A stretch of DNA of 64,000 nucleotides from Cryomorphaceae bacterium. Its GTDB lineage: Bacteria > Bacteroidota > Bacteroidia > Flavobacteriales > ECT2AJA-044. The DNA lies in assembly GCA_017798125.1 (NCBI GenBank), contig CP059070.1:124001-188000 (forward strand), in the 5' to 3' direction. Each line of letters starts with the position of its first letter. The stretch's first letter is position 1. A program made the position numbers and the translations under genes. This document shows, one piece after another, positions 17,587 to 25,855 of the stretch. The notes beneath the pieces were generated by a model. It searched no databases, was not told where the DNA came from, and was given only the letters and a program-made list of their open reading frames with translations.

Positions 17587-18306
17587 ATGGAAAAGTACCA
17601 TCAGCCCCAGAATGCGTTCGTTCGCCGCTTTCAAGATTACTTGGGAGAATTCGTTTATGGCGGTATCGACGGCAGTGTGACCACCTTCGCTGTGGTTGCC
17701 GGATCGGTTGGAGCGGGTTTGGATACGGCCGTCATCATCATCCTCGGATTTGCCAACCTCATTGCCGATGGGTTTGCCATGTCCGTGGGTGCATTTCTCA
17801 GCACTAAATCGGAGATTCAGAATTACGAGAAGCACAAGAAAATCGAGTATTGGGAAGTGGACAACCTTCCTGAAAAAGAACGGGCTGAAATTCGTGAGAT
17901 TTATGAAGCGAAGGGATTCGAAGGCGAGTTACTGGAGCAGGTGGTCGATGTGATTTGTGCCGACCGCGACCGATGGGTCGATGTGATGATGAAGGAAGAA
18001 CTGGAGATGCAAGAGGAAACCAAATCTCCATTTGCCATGGGGGCCGTGACTTTCGTGAGCTTTATACTTGTTGGGCTCATTCCACTGCTGGTGTACGTCT
18101 ACGACTACGCCGCCGATGGATTGGAATTGGACTTGTTTGCTTGGTCCTGCGTCATGACCGGGGGCGCCTTTGTCCTCATCGGATACTTGAAGGCTCGCGT
18201 GACGGAAAATGACATCCTGCGAAGCATTGCTGAGACGCTCTTCCTGGGTGCTGCTGCAGCTATTCTGTCCTACGTTGTCGGAAACTACCTCGAGCGCCTG
18301 TTCTAA
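17587..18306 (+). CDS. VIT1/CCC1-family metal transporter
   Basis: A 239-residue membrane protein with the CCC1/VIT1 pattern: an N-terminal helix pair (about 25-75) containing GGIDGSVTTFAVVAGSVGAGLD and GFANLIADGFAMSVGAFLS, then a cytosolic charged insert (75-145) rich in Glu, then three more helices (150-235). Family members move Fe2+ or Mn2+ against protons; the acidic insert is typical of the metal-binding domain. It is 16 bases after thyA, and its stop overlaps the next start (TAATG). A link to folate synthesis is not obvious; the cluster may be only an operon of convenience. Confidence 0.85.
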   Translation: MEKYHQPQNAFVRRFQDYLGEFVYGGIDGSVTTFAVVAGSVGAGLDTAVIIILGFANLIADGFAMSVGAFLSTKSEIQNYEKHKKIEYWEVDNLPEKERAEIREIYEAKGFEGELLEQVVDVICADRDRWVDVMMKEELEMQEETKSPFAMGAVTFVSFILVGLIPLLVYVYDYAADGLELDLFAWSCVMTGGAFVLIGYLKARVTENDILRSIAETLFLGAAAAILSYVVGNYLERLF

Positions 18307-18674
18307 TGGATCGCAGAATTCACTTGATCTTGCGCGCTGCACTTGCCCTGACCTTTTTGGGGCATGGCATTTTCGCCCTCAACGGGCGGATGAGTTGGGT
18401 GCCCTATTTGACCACTCTAGGGATAGCCGAAAATCTGGCCATTTCCATTTTGCCCATGATCGGAGTACTGGATCTAATCGTTGCTGCGCTTCTGGTTTTC
18501 AAGCCGTTCAAATGGCTATACCTGTGGTGCTTCGTTTGGACGTTATCAACGGCTTTAATTCGCCCTCTGGTCGGTGAGTCTTGGTGGGAATTCATCGAGC
18601 GCGGAGCATTTTATGGCGTATCTTTAGCCCTGTACCTTCATTCGTTGCAACCCAAACCAAACCCAGCATCATGA
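18306..18674 (+). CDS. Small DoxX-like membrane protein
   Basis: A 122-residue protein with four hydrophobic helices. Its start overlaps the VIT1 stop by one base and its stop overlaps folA by ATGA. The helices and the motif LTFLGHGIFALNGRMSWVPYL resemble DoxX/DUF417-type proteins, but similarity is weak to the eye. A GATG palindromic element lies in codons for FALNGRM. The function is unknown. Confidence 0.6.
   Translation: MDRRIHLILRAALALTFLGHGIFALNGRMSWVPYLTTLGIAENLAISILPMIGVLDLIVAALLVFKPFKWLYLWCFVWTLSTALIRPLVGESWWEFIERGAFYGVSLALYLHSLQPKPNPAS
18374..18392. repeat. GATG palindromic element, in CDS
   Basis: Stem CGCCC, loop TCAAC, stem GGGCG, then GATG. The loop is longer than in the consensus copies. 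Confidence 0.45.
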
Positions 18675-19165
18675 TTCTTTCCATGATCGTCGCCGCTTCT
18701 GAGAACAACGCCATCGGCAAAGACAATCAGCTTCTTTGGCATCTGCCCAAGGACCTCAAATACTTCAAGGAAATGACTTCGGGCCACGTGATCATCATGG
18801 GCCGAAAAACCTTTGACAGCATTGGCAAACCTCTTCCAAAAAGAAGGAACATCGTCATCACCCGACGCGAGGATCTAGTCATTGAAGGCGCGGAAATCGC
18901 ACACGACATCGAATCCGCCATTGAGATGGTCGGCGAAGATCAAGAACCGTTTGTGGTGGGTGGAGCACAGGTTTACGAACAGGCTATTCATTACGTGAAC
19001 CGCATTTACCTTACCCGGGTCCACGCCCACGTCAACGGCGATACCTTCTTTCCAGAACTGGATCCCAACGAATGGCAGCGCGTCTTGCACGAATCGCACA
19101 AGAAGGACGCCAGTCATGCGTACAACTTCAGCTTTGAAGTTTGGGAACGGAAGAAAGAGGACTAA
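18671..19165 (+). CDS. folA: Dihydrofolate reductase
   Basis: A 164-residue enzyme that reduces dihydrofolate with NADPH. It has the N-terminal SMIVAASENNAIG, the WHLPKDL motif with the catalytic acid at Asp28, the cofactor segment VIIMGRKTFDSIGKPLP and the VVGGAQVYEQAI loop. Length is normal. The start at 18671 overlaps the previous stop (ATGA). Earlier starts in the same frame fall inside the upstream gene and add a non-homologous leader. It is the last gene of the thyA operon and converges with the second clpP. Confidence 0.95.
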   Translation: MILSMIVAASENNAIGKDNQLLWHLPKDLKYFKEMTSGHVIIMGRKTFDSIGKPLPKRRNIVITRREDLVIEGAEIAHDIESAIEMVGEDQEPFVVGGAQVYEQAIHYVNRIYLTRVHAHVNGDTFFPELDPNEWQRVLHESHKKDASHAYNFSFEVWERKKED

Positions 19166-19720
19166 TTAAGCCCCTTCTGCAATTCCGTCAACGATTCCAT
19201 AGGCCACTGATTCCTCAGCATCCATCCAATAATCGCGGTTGAAATCCTTCAGGATTTGCTCCATGCTCTGACCGCAATTGTCGGCCAAGATTTTGGCACC
19301 GATATCGCGGGTCTTCAAGATTTCCTTCATTTGGATTTCGATGTCTGAGGCCTGTCCTTGCGCTCCTCCGCTCGGTTGATGGATCATCACTCGACCGTAG
19401 GGCATCACAAAACGACGGCCCTTTTCTCCAGCGGACAGCAAAATAGAGCCCATGGATGCCGCCATACCTGCACACACCGTACTCACGGGGCTTGAGATTT
19501 GCTGCATGGTGTCGTGGATCGCCATTCCTGAGGTCACATATCCCCCAGGACTGTTGATGACGAATTGGATTTCTTTTCCCGGGGCCTCGAGTTCGAGGTA
19601 TAAAAGGCGGTCGATCACGTGCTTGGCACTTCGATCATCGACCTGTCCCCAAAGGAATACTTTACGCTCACCCAAGAGGCGTGCGTCTATCTGATCTTGT
19701 AAATTCTTGAATTCACTCAT
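19166..19720 (-). CDS. clpP: ClpP-type serine protease subunit, second copy
   Basis: A 184-residue ClpP fold with an intact catalytic triad: Ser89 in GMAASMG, His114 in VMIHQP and Asp163 in NRDYWM. It lacks the long N-terminal extension of the first copy, and its axial N-terminus is different (SEFKNLQDQIDARLLGERKVFLWG). The order here is tig, clpP1, clpX, then this gene, 12 bases after clpX. ClpP makes a barrel of two heptameric rings that degrades proteins unfolded by ClpX. Two active ClpPs in one locus suggest a mixed complex or alternative peptidases. Confidence 0.9.
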   Translation of the reverse strand: MSEFKNLQDQIDARLLGERKVFLWGQVDDRSAKHVIDRLLYLELEAPGKEIQFVINSPGGYVTSGMAIHDTMQQISSPVSTVCAGMAASMGSILLSAGEKGRRFVMPYGRVMIHQPSGGAQGQASDIEIQMKEILKTRDIGAKILADNCGQSMEQILKDFNRDYWMDAEESVAYGIVDGIAEGA

Positions 19721-19732
19721 TGTCTAATTTTA

Positions 19733-20959
19733 TTATGAAGCGGCCCGCAACTTTCTCAAGCTGCTGGCGCTTATTTTCTTTTCTGCATAGTCACGGGTCA
19801 AGCGAAGCTCTTGCTCACCTTCACCGCTGGGCAATTCAAACATAGCATCCACGAGCAATGCCTCACAGATGCTCCGAAGTCCACGAGCCCCCAACTTGAA
19901 TTCGACGGCCTTTTCAACGATAAAATCAATGGCTGATTCATCGTAGGAAAAGTCCACCTCATCCATAGCGAAAAGCTTGTGATACTGTTTCATTAGAGCA
20001 TTCTTAGGCTCGGTTAGAATGCGCTTCAACGCACTTGCGTCGAGCGGATCCAGATGAGTCAGCACAGGCATCCGCCCGATGAGCTCAGGAATCAAACCAA
20101 AGCTCTTCAAATCTTGGGGAGCTACGAATTGCAAGACGTTATCGTCATCAACTCGTTCCTGGGAAGCATTTCCATAACCAATGGCAGCCGTGTTCAGGCG
20201 GCGCTTGATGTGCAAGTCGATTCCATCAAATGCCCCTCCGGCTACGAAGAGAATATTGCTGGTATCGATCTCCACAAACTTCTGGTCTGGATGCTTTCGT
20301 CCTCCTTGCGGCGGAACGTTGACCTTAGAGCCTTCCAACAGCTTAAGCATAGCCTGCTGAACCCCTTCTCCACTCACATCGCGTGTGATGGACGGATTAT
20401 CGCTCTTGCGCGCAATTTTGTCGATCTCGTCGATGAACAGGATACCCCGCTCGGCTTTCCGAGGGTCGTAATCCGCAGCCTGCAATAATCGGGAAATGAT
20501 GCTTTCCACATCTTCTCCCACATACCCGGCTTCAGTCAAAATGGTGGCATCCACAATGGCGAAAGGAACATTCAACATCTTGGCAATGGTCTGAGCCAAC
20601 AGGGTCTTTCCAGTCCCTGTTTGGCCCACCATGATGATGTTGGATTTTTGGACTTCGATTTCATCGTCCGATGGAGCCAAGAGTCGTTTGTAGTGGTTGT
20701 ATACCGCTACGGAAAGGACCTTCTTCGCATCATCCTGACCGATGACGTACTCGTCCAAGAATGACTTGATCTCCTGTGGCTTGCGCAAGGTCATTTCTTG
20801 AGCCACCGATTCGAGTTCGCTGTCGCTCAATTCCTCCACCAAAATGCCGTGTGCCTGCTCGATGCATTGATCACATATGTGTGCATCGATCCCGGCGATC
20901 AAGATCTTGGTTTCGCTTTTCTTACGTCCACAAAAGGAACAACTCAATTCTTCTTTCAT
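19733..20959 (-). CDS. clpX: ATP-dependent Clp protease ATPase subunit ClpX
   Basis: A 408-residue AAA+ unfoldase. The N-terminal zinc domain has Cys7, Cys10, Cys29 and Cys32. Walker A is GQTGTGKT (112-119), the pore loop is GYVG (144-147) and Walker B is LFIDEID (173-179). Sensor and arginine-finger regions follow. ClpX unfolds tagged proteins and feeds them to ClpP. Its start overlaps the end of clpP1 by four bases, and a second clpP follows, so one transcript likely makes ATPase and both peptidases. Confidence 0.97.
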   Translation of the reverse strand: MKEELSCSFCGRKKSETKILIAGIDAHICDQCIEQAHGILVEELSDSELESVAQEMTLRKPQEIKSFLDEYVIGQDDAKKVLSVAVYNHYKRLLAPSDDEIEVQKSNIIMVGQTGTGKTLLAQTIAKMLNVPFAIVDATILTEAGYVGEDVESIISRLLQAADYDPRKAERGILFIDEIDKIARKSDNPSITRDVSGEGVQQAMLKLLEGSKVNVPPQGGRKHPDQKFVEIDTSNILFVAGGAFDGIDLHIKRRLNTAAIGYGNASQERVDDDNVLQFVAPQDLKSFGLIPELIGRMPVLTHLDPLDASALKRILTEPKNALMKQYHKLFAMDEVDFSYDESAIDFIVEKAVEFKLGARGLRSICEALLVDAMFELPSGEGEQELRLTRDYAEKKISASSLRKLRAAS

Positions 20960-21642
20960 CCTGCTTTGGTCAATACTTCATCGATCATACCATACGCTTT
21001 GGCCTCATCCGACTTCATCCAGTAATCCCGGTCTCCATCTTCATAGACTTTATCGTAATCCTGACCGCTGTGCTTAGCGATGATCTGATAGAGCTCTTGC
21101 TTGAGCATCAAGATCTGCTTCGCGGTAATTTCAATATCTGAGGCCTGCCCTTGAGCACCGCCCAGAGGTTGGTGAATCATCACCCGACTATGGGTCAGGG
21201 CTGATCTCTTCCCGTCAGCACCGGCGCAGAGCAAGACAGCTCCCATAGAAGCCGCCATCCCGGTACAAATGGTCGCCACGTCAGGGGCAACCAACTGCAT
21301 GGTATCGTAGATGCCCAATCCGGCATAAACGCCACCACCCGGCGTGTTCAGATAGATTTGAATATCCTTTTTGGGGTCAACGCTCTGCAAAAAGAGGAGT
21401 TGTCCCTGAACGATATTCGAAACTTGATCATTGATAGGCACTCCGAGGAAGATGATTCGATCCATCATGAGGCGAGAAAAGATGTCCATAGACACCGCAT
21501 TCATTTGGCGCTCTTCGATGATGTTCGGGGTCAATCCCCGGGGCATTTGGCGGGTTGCAGCGCTCACGTACTCATCGTACGTCAAGCTGCTGACACCCAT
21601 ATGTTGTGTCGCGTATTTGCGAAACTCGTCGTTGTCAAACAT
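20956..21642 (-). CDS. clpP: ATP-dependent Clp protease proteolytic subunit ClpP
   Basis: A 228-residue protein with the long N-terminus (about 45 residues before [14 protein letters not shown]) typical of flavobacterial ClpP, and the triad Ser132 (GMAASMG), His157 (VMIHQP) and Asp206 (DGDRDYWM). It follows trigger factor at 47 bases and overlaps clpX by ATGA. Synteny tig-clpP-clpX is conserved in this phylum, so this is the orthologue of the main ClpP. Confidence 0.95.
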   Translation of the reverse strand: MFDNDEFRKYATQHMGVSSLTYDEYVSAATRQMPRGLTPNIIEERQMNAVSMDIFSRLMMDRIIFLGVPINDQVSNIVQGQLLFLQSVDPKKDIQIYLNTPGGGVYAGLGIYDTMQLVAPDVATICTGMAASMGAVLLCAGADGKRSALTHSRVMIHQPLGGAQGQASDIEITAKQILMLKQELYQIIAKHSGQDYDKVYEDGDRDYWMKSDEAKAYGMIDEVLTKAG

Positions 21643-21689
21643 GATATATTGAGATTGTAAAACGTGTACTGATTACAACCTCAAATGTA

Positions 21690-23024
21690 TCATTTTGTTG
21701 CTTTCTCGACGAACTCGTCGTAGGTAACTTCTTTCTCGTCTAGTTTGAAGCTCTCTTTGAAGAAGGCGAGGAGTTTACGAGAGAAGATCTCATCGCTAAT
21801 ACGCTTGCTTTCTTCTTCGTTTTCCAAAACTTTAGAAGCGGTGTTTTTCACCATTTCTTCGTCTGGTTCCGGAATACCATACTGAAGCATTTGCGAGCGA
21901 ACAGCGTTCTCTGCAAATCCCAATACTTCTTCTCTGGTGATCTGCATGTCGTTGTCCTTAGCGATGCGGTTCTCGATCAATTGCCATTTGGTTGACAACT
22001 GGTATTGAGCGTACTCCGCTTCCACTTGCTCTTCCGTCAATGGATTCTCGCTTACGGTCATCAACCAACGCTTCAAGAAAGCGTCAGGAAGATCGAACTT
22101 GGTTTTGTCCAAGATATATTCCGTAGCATCGTTCAAGAATCGACGATCGCTTTCTTGCTCGTACATCTTCTCGATGTCCTCAGCTACTTTTGCTCGGAAC
22201 TCTTCGATTCCGTTCACATTCCCTTCACCGAAGATCTTGTCGAACAACTCTTGGTTCAATTCAGCAGGAACCAGGTGGTTCACACGAATGACCTGGAAGT
22301 TCCACTTCTTATTCTCATCTGTGATTTCTTCCTTAGGCAAGTTGAGCATAGAGCTCACTTCGGTCAAGTTGTTGTCGAAGGCTTTCAACACATCGAACTC
22401 AACAATATCATCCGGTCCAATTCCGATGAATTTCTTCTGAATTTTTGCGTCTTTGATGGCGCTGATCATGACCGTAGCCTCATTGCTGTGGTCACCTTCG
22501 CCAGCTGGTGTGAATTTCCCGTAGAGGGTATCTCCTTCTTCGCTTTTCTCGACATTGGTCATGGCGCCATAGCGACGAGCCAAGTCCTCTGTATAGCGAT
22601 CGATCGTCGCATCATCCGCTTTGATCTGGTAGAAAGGAAGTTTGTTTTTCTTGGTGATCTTCACTTCGAACTCAGGAGAAAGACCTACTTCAAACGAAAA
22701 TTCGAAGTCGTTTCCTTCGCTCCAGTCCACCTGCTCATTCTCGTCTGTAGGAATAGGGTTCCCGAGAATTTCCAAGTTTTCACTGTTCAGAAAATCAAAG
22801 ACCTGCTGCTGCATTAATTTGTTTACCTCCTCAACGAGTACACCCTTTCCGTACATCTTCTTCACCATGCCCATCGGCACTTTCCCTTTACGGAATCCAG
22901 GTACGCTTGCGGTTCTTCTGTAGTTCGAAAGTACTTCCTCTACTTTCGGTTGGTAATCTGCTGCGTCGATTTTGATGCGCAATTGTGCATTCAAATCATC
23001 GATCTCCACTTTCTTAATATCCAT
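21690..23024 (-). CDS. tig: Trigger factor
   Basis: A 444-residue ribosome-associated chaperone. The N-terminal ribosome-binding domain carries the signature VPGFRKGKVPMGMVKK (about residues 38-53). A middle PPIase-like domain follows (about 150-250; it lacks an obvious FKBP active-site motif, as in other Bacteroidota), then a helical C-terminal chaperone domain. It leads the tig-clpP-clpX-clpP block on the minus strand. A -7 box TACCTTTG lies on the minus strand at 23078-23085. Confidence 0.95.
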   Translation of the reverse strand: MDIKKVEIDDLNAQLRIKIDAADYQPKVEEVLSNYRRTASVPGFRKGKVPMGMVKKMYGKGVLVEEVNKLMQQQVFDFLNSENLEILGNPIPTDENEQVDWSEGNDFEFSFEVGLSPEFEVKITKKNKLPFYQIKADDATIDRYTEDLARRYGAMTNVEKSEEGDTLYGKFTPAGEGDHSNEATVMISAIKDAKIQKKFIGIGPDDIVEFDVLKAFDNNLTEVSSMLNLPKEEITDENKKWNFQVIRVNHLVPAELNQELFDKIFGEGNVNGIEEFRAKVAEDIEKMYEQESDRRFLNDATEYILDKTKFDLPDAFLKRWLMTVSENPLTEEQVEAEYAQYQLSTKWQLIENRIAKDNDMQITREEVLGFAENAVRSQMLQYGIPEPDEEMVKNTASKVLENEEESKRISDEIFSRKLLAFFKESFKLDEKEVTYDEFVEKATK

Positions 23025-23063
23025 AGAAAACGTCTTTTCCTTTGATGATGAGGGACTTCCCTC

Positions 23064-23750
23064 CTATTTCGAGGGCGCAAAGGTACGCATTTCCCTCAAG
23101 TTGTGGTAGTAAATAAAGCCTATCATCAGACTCCCGCTGAGGGCTCCAAAAATGTGCCAGAGGAAGTGGGTTCCCATGGGCAATAGACCCTGCGGGTCGA
23201 TGATACGCGCCGTCAAGGCCATGCCAAAAGCAAGGGTCGCTCCACCTACGTATCCTATATACGCCCAATCTCTTTGACGCAGAAAGAGCAGCGTTGGAAG
23301 CAAGACCATGACGGCCATAAAGAAGTAACTAATACTGGAAGCGTACTGATCGGCCACCATCAATGGTGAGAGGCCAGTCAAAACAAAGAGACCAAGCACA
23401 AAAAGGGAGGCCTTCCACCATTTTCCTGTCACTTTCCACATGAAATATACGCTGGCCAAGACGGTGAGGATGAGAATAGGAACCCAATCCATGAAAATCC
23501 ACACGGCGTGGTTTCGAAAACCGTGATACAGCGTTCCGCCAATTCCTCCGATGGCCAGAATGGGAAGTACGTACTGCAGAAAATGACCTCTAAACTCTGG
23601 CCGATAAACACGGTAGGCCCAATAAAGACACACACCAAGAAAGGCCGCTGCCGTAAGCGTATTGTACGGTTCCACGATCCATTGGTCAAAGTTCGTCTCG
23701 AAATAAATGGGCCCGCCGTCTACAGGATGAATCTGCGTGTCTTGTGCCAT
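23064..23750 (-). CDS. CREST-superfamily-like seven-helix membrane protein
   Basis: A 228-residue integral membrane protein with about seven hydrophobic helices. Conserved polar residues sit where CREST hydrolases (alkaline ceramidase, PAQR and relatives) place metal ligands: a Thr-xx-His pair in GGTLYHGF (about 74-81), an Asp in IFMDWVPI (about 91-98), and a C-terminal HxxxH in GTHFLWHIFGALSG (about 197-210). This supports a zinc-dependent amidase or lipid hydrolase in the inner membrane. The substrate is unknown; sphingolipids occur in many Bacteroidota. The gene is divergent from tRNA-Leu and precedes tig on the same strand. Confidence 0.65.
   Translation of the reverse strand: MAQDTQIHPVDGGPIYFETNFDQWIVEPYNTLTAAAFLGVCLYWAYRVYRPEFRGHFLQYVLPILAIGGIGGTLYHGFRNHAVWIFMDWVPILILTVLASVYFMWKVTGKWWKASLFVLGLFVLTGLSPLMVADQYASSISYFFMAVMVLLPTLLFLRQRDWAYIGYVGGATLAFGMALTARIIDPQGLLPMGTHFLWHIFGALSGSLMIGFIYYHNLREMRTFAPSK
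23078..23085 (-). promoter_or_regulatory. Probable -7 element for tig
   Basis: TACCTTTG on the minus strand, 53 bases upstream of the tig start. It matches TAnnTTTG exactly. No clear TTTG at the usual distance. Confidence 0.4.
23186..23202. repeat. GATG palindromic element, in CDS
   Basis: Stem GACCC, loop TGC, stem GGGTC, then GATG. Read on the minus strand it encodes IDPQG in the CREST-like protein. Confidence 0.45.
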
Positions 23751-23775
23751 GATTTTCAGAACCCGAAAATATCGC

Positions 23776-23802
23776 TTTGGTTCGTGAATCTTTGTATCTT
23801 TG
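23776..23802 (+). promoter_or_regulatory. Probable promoter for tRNA-Leu(TAG)
   Basis: TTTG at 23776-23779 and TATCTTTG at 23795-23802. The -7 box matches fully; the 15-base spacer is shorter than usual. The tRNA begins 32 bases downstream. Confidence 0.45.
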
Positions 23803-23833
23803 CCGTCCTTCCAATGGAAGGCAGTTCTTTTAA

Positions 23834-23915
23834 GCGGATATGGTGGAATTGGTAGACACGCTGGATTTAGGATCCAGTGCCGTGAGGCGTGTGGGTTCGA
23901 CTCCCTCTATCCGCA
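23834..23915 (+). tRNA. tRNA-Leu (anticodon TAG)
   Basis: An 82-base gene whose acceptor arm GCGGATA pairs with TATCCGC, discriminator A. The anticodon stem CTGGA/TCCAG encloses TTTAGGA with anticodon TAG. A class II variable arm is present, as for all tRNA-Leu. The T arm is GTGGGTTCGACTCCC-like. CCA is not encoded. Confidence 0.95.
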
Positions 23916-23926
23916 CAAGCAATAAG

Positions 23927-23961
23927 AAATCCGTTTGCGCTCTGCGCAAGCGGATTTTTTT
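23927..23961 (+). terminator. Terminator after tRNA-Leu(TAG)
   Basis: A 14-bp stem (23927-23940 with 23944-23957, one G-T pair), loop TCT, and a run of T. Confidence 0.8.
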
Positions 23962-24092
23962 ATCGATTTACTGAGCTTGCTCAAGGAAATCAGGGAAAAA
24001 ATCCGCGATGTCCTGGAAGGACCTAAACGGATTTCGTTGTGCTTGTTAGCACCTCCCAAACGGGTGCTTGCTTGCAAACTCATTTTAGACCC

Positions 24093-24175
24093 GCGGACGT
24101 GGCGGAATTGGTAGACGCGCTGTCTTCAGGCGGCAGTGTCACTTCGACGTGGGGGTTCGAGTCCCCCCGTCCGCA
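24093..24175 (+). tRNA. tRNA-Leu (anticodon CAG)
   Basis: An 83-base gene. Acceptor GCGGACG pairs with CGTCCGC, discriminator A. The anticodon loop TTCAGGC gives CAG. The long variable arm and TTCGAGTCC T-loop are intact. It shares much of its sequence with the tRNA 180 bases upstream, so the two are probably an old tandem duplication with a changed anticodon. CCA is not encoded. Confidence 0.95.
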
Positions 24176-24188
24176 CAAAAAAAAAGAA

Positions 24189-24220
24189 GCCCATTCGACA
24201 AAGTCGGATGGGCTCTTTGG
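24189..24220 (+). terminator. Terminator after tRNA-Leu(CAG)
   Basis: GCCCATTCGAC (24189-24199) pairs with GTCGGATGGGC (24203-24213) around an AAA loop, followed by TCTTTGG. Confidence 0.7.
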
Positions 24221-24250
24221 TTTCCGGAGCTGAAGGTCGCATCCGGAACC

Positions 24251-24268
24251 GCACCGGGCCGCAGGCCC
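24251..24268. repeat. GCACC palindromic element (variant)
   Basis: GCACC, stem GGGCC, loop GCA, stem GGCCC. The head has one change from GCATC. It lies just past the stop of the minus-strand lipoprotein. Confidence 0.45.
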
Positions 24269-24274
24269 AAATCA

Positions 24275-24919
24275 TTATTGCACCGAGTAGGAATACAACC
24301 TGCGAATTACGGCAGGCTTATCGCTCGAAGCGTAGGAAGAGGTGTCGTAGATCAGGCCTGTTCCCGAGGCATAGAAGAATCGATCCGTTGCGGGGAATTG
24401 ATCTCCTTGAGTCGTTTTCACATATCGCTCGGAAAACATGCACTCAAATTCGCCAGCTTCCACCGTCAAGGTGCTGTCATAGTCTTGAAGGGTCTCGTAT
24501 ACCGTACCCCAGTCCTCCGATTGGACAACTCGTTCTGAGTAATCCGTGTAGGTAAATTTGACGTCGCCATTTTCATTGACGAGTTGACCGTCCAGCGCGC
24601 GCAGGCGCTCGTAATGTTCGCCATTTGGATTGCACACGGTGAGGCCATCCTCATTTCCAACAGTATTTCTTCTGAAGACAAAATAGGTTTCGCCCGAAAT
24701 CTCCTCTGTAGCTGTAATGGATACGGAATCGACTACCGTTGACTCCAGATAGCTCTCCGAGGCAGAATCGTAGAGGTAGTTCTTGTAGACCCAAGAATTG
24801 CCCACCTTCAGAGCGAAAAAATCATTATCAGGGGAAGAGTTTTGATCACCGACGTCCTCCGATTTAGAACAGGAAACGACTGCGGCGGCGACACAAAAGA
24901 CAAGCAACAAACTTCTCAT
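24275..24919 (-). CDS. Hypothetical lipoprotein
   Basis: A 214-residue lipoprotein with leader MRSLLLVFCVAAAVVSC, lipobox VSC and Cys17. The mature part begins with a short acidic Ser/Asp linker and then has an FALKVGNSWVYKNY segment, which recalls secreted DUF-type domains found in many Bacteroidota lipoproteins that start at a G-x-x-WxY strand. No enzyme motif is visible. It is a single-gene unit, divergent from the barrel gene at 25132 across 212 bases that hold no clear gene or hairpin. Confidence 0.7.
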   Translation of the reverse strand: MRSLLLVFCVAAAVVSCSKSEDVGDQNSSPDNDFFALKVGNSWVYKNYLYDSASESYLESTVVDSVSITATEEISGETYFVFRRNTVGNEDGLTVCNPNGEHYERLRALDGQLVNENGDVKFTYTDYSERVVQSEDWGTVYETLQDYDSTLTVEAGEFECMFSERYVKTTQGDQFPATDRFFYASGTGLIYDTSSYASSDKPAVIRRLYSYSVQ

Positions 24920-25131
24920 TAAACATGGTTTTGAGATTAATAAAAAGTAGTGGTGTTGCGAAGGGAGAACAGTTTTGGTGACCTTCCATTAACGAGGGCT
25001 TTTTCGGAAAAATTTTGTGCGGTGCTAAAAATGCAGAAATCCGGCTGGAGCTTTACGGTTCATTTTTCATTGGCAAAAACAGGCGGAGAGCGGGATAATG
25101 TGATACTTTAAGTATCTAAAATCTCCGCTCA

Positions 25132-25737
25132 ATGAGAAGCACTATTCTTACCCTTGTAAGCGTACTTTTTGCTTGCAGCATGCATGCACAAACGGAAGAA
25201 GAAAACATTGTATCTCGCATCTTCCTCCCCTCTTTGGAAATTGGATTCGTGGATCACGGATCTGAATTCTTGTCGCCCGGTGTTATCGTGAAAACCTCTA
25301 TTGAATTGCGCTTGCGTAACAACAACGACTTCTTTTTTCGCGTGAACTACGATCCATATGATTCTGAATATCGGTTTGAGAATATCGACGGGACCTCGAA
25401 CGTCTTGTCGGGAAAGGTGCTCTTTACAGATATTCTCGGAGGTTTGGGCTACCGATTTGGAGACTCCAAGTTTCGTTGTTTTTTGATGGTCCAGCCTGGA
25501 ATCAAGCTGTACAACATCCCAACCGCAAGTATTTCAGACAACACCATTACGATTGAACAAGAGGGCAAGAGTATTTTCACGACCCGAACAACCGTAGGTT
25601 TTGAATACTACTTCGAAAAGAACGCCGCGCTTACCTTTGACATCTTTCAAAGTCAGGTGTGGGAAGAAACCGATTTCTGGATCGAGCGCGGAGGGGCTTG
25701 GGGCTTTTCGGTGGGCGTGATTACTGCGCTATTGTAG
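25132..25737 (+). CDS. Outer-membrane beta-barrel protein, small
   Basis: A 201-residue exported protein. The signal peptide ends near CSMHAQ. The mature part is a row of amphipathic strands with regular aromatic and Gly residues (YRFGDSKFRCFLMVQPGIKLY, TVGFEYYFEKNAALTFDIF), typical of 8-10 stranded outer-membrane barrels. A family cannot be named. It is followed by a palindromic element and another barrel gene on the same strand. Confidence 0.7.
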   Translation: MRSTILTLVSVLFACSMHAQTEEENIVSRIFLPSLEIGFVDHGSEFLSPGVIVKTSIELRLRNNNDFFFRVNYDPYDSEYRFENIDGTSNVLSGKVLFTDILGGLGYRFGDSKFRCFLMVQPGIKLYNIPTASISDNTITIEQEGKSIFTTRTTVGFEYYFEKNAALTFDIFQSQVWEETDFWIERGGAWGFSVGVITALL

Positions 25738-25755
25738 ATTGAGAGAGATCAGAGC

Positions 25756-25773
25756 GCATCGAGCCGTAGGCTC
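25756..25773. repeat. GCATC palindromic element with covaried stem
   Basis: GCATC, stem GAGCC, loop GTA, stem GGCTC. Both stem arms are changed relative to the GGCCC/GGGCC type, so pairing is kept. Confidence 0.55.
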
Positions 25774-25855
25774 AAAGTCAGGGAATGAAACAAATGATCC
25801 GCATATTTGCTTTACTATGCGCTCCGCCTACGTTTAACCTAACGATTGTCTATTG

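Noticed and set aside
22005-22817. A 270-codon open frame on the plus strand opposite trigger factor
   Set aside because: It is antisense to a clear tig gene; its amino-acid pattern is not protein-like and its length follows from the codon use of tig.
24136-24555. A frame starting inside tRNA-Leu(CAG) and running on
   Set aside because: It runs through the tRNA and its terminator and is antisense to the lipoprotein gene.
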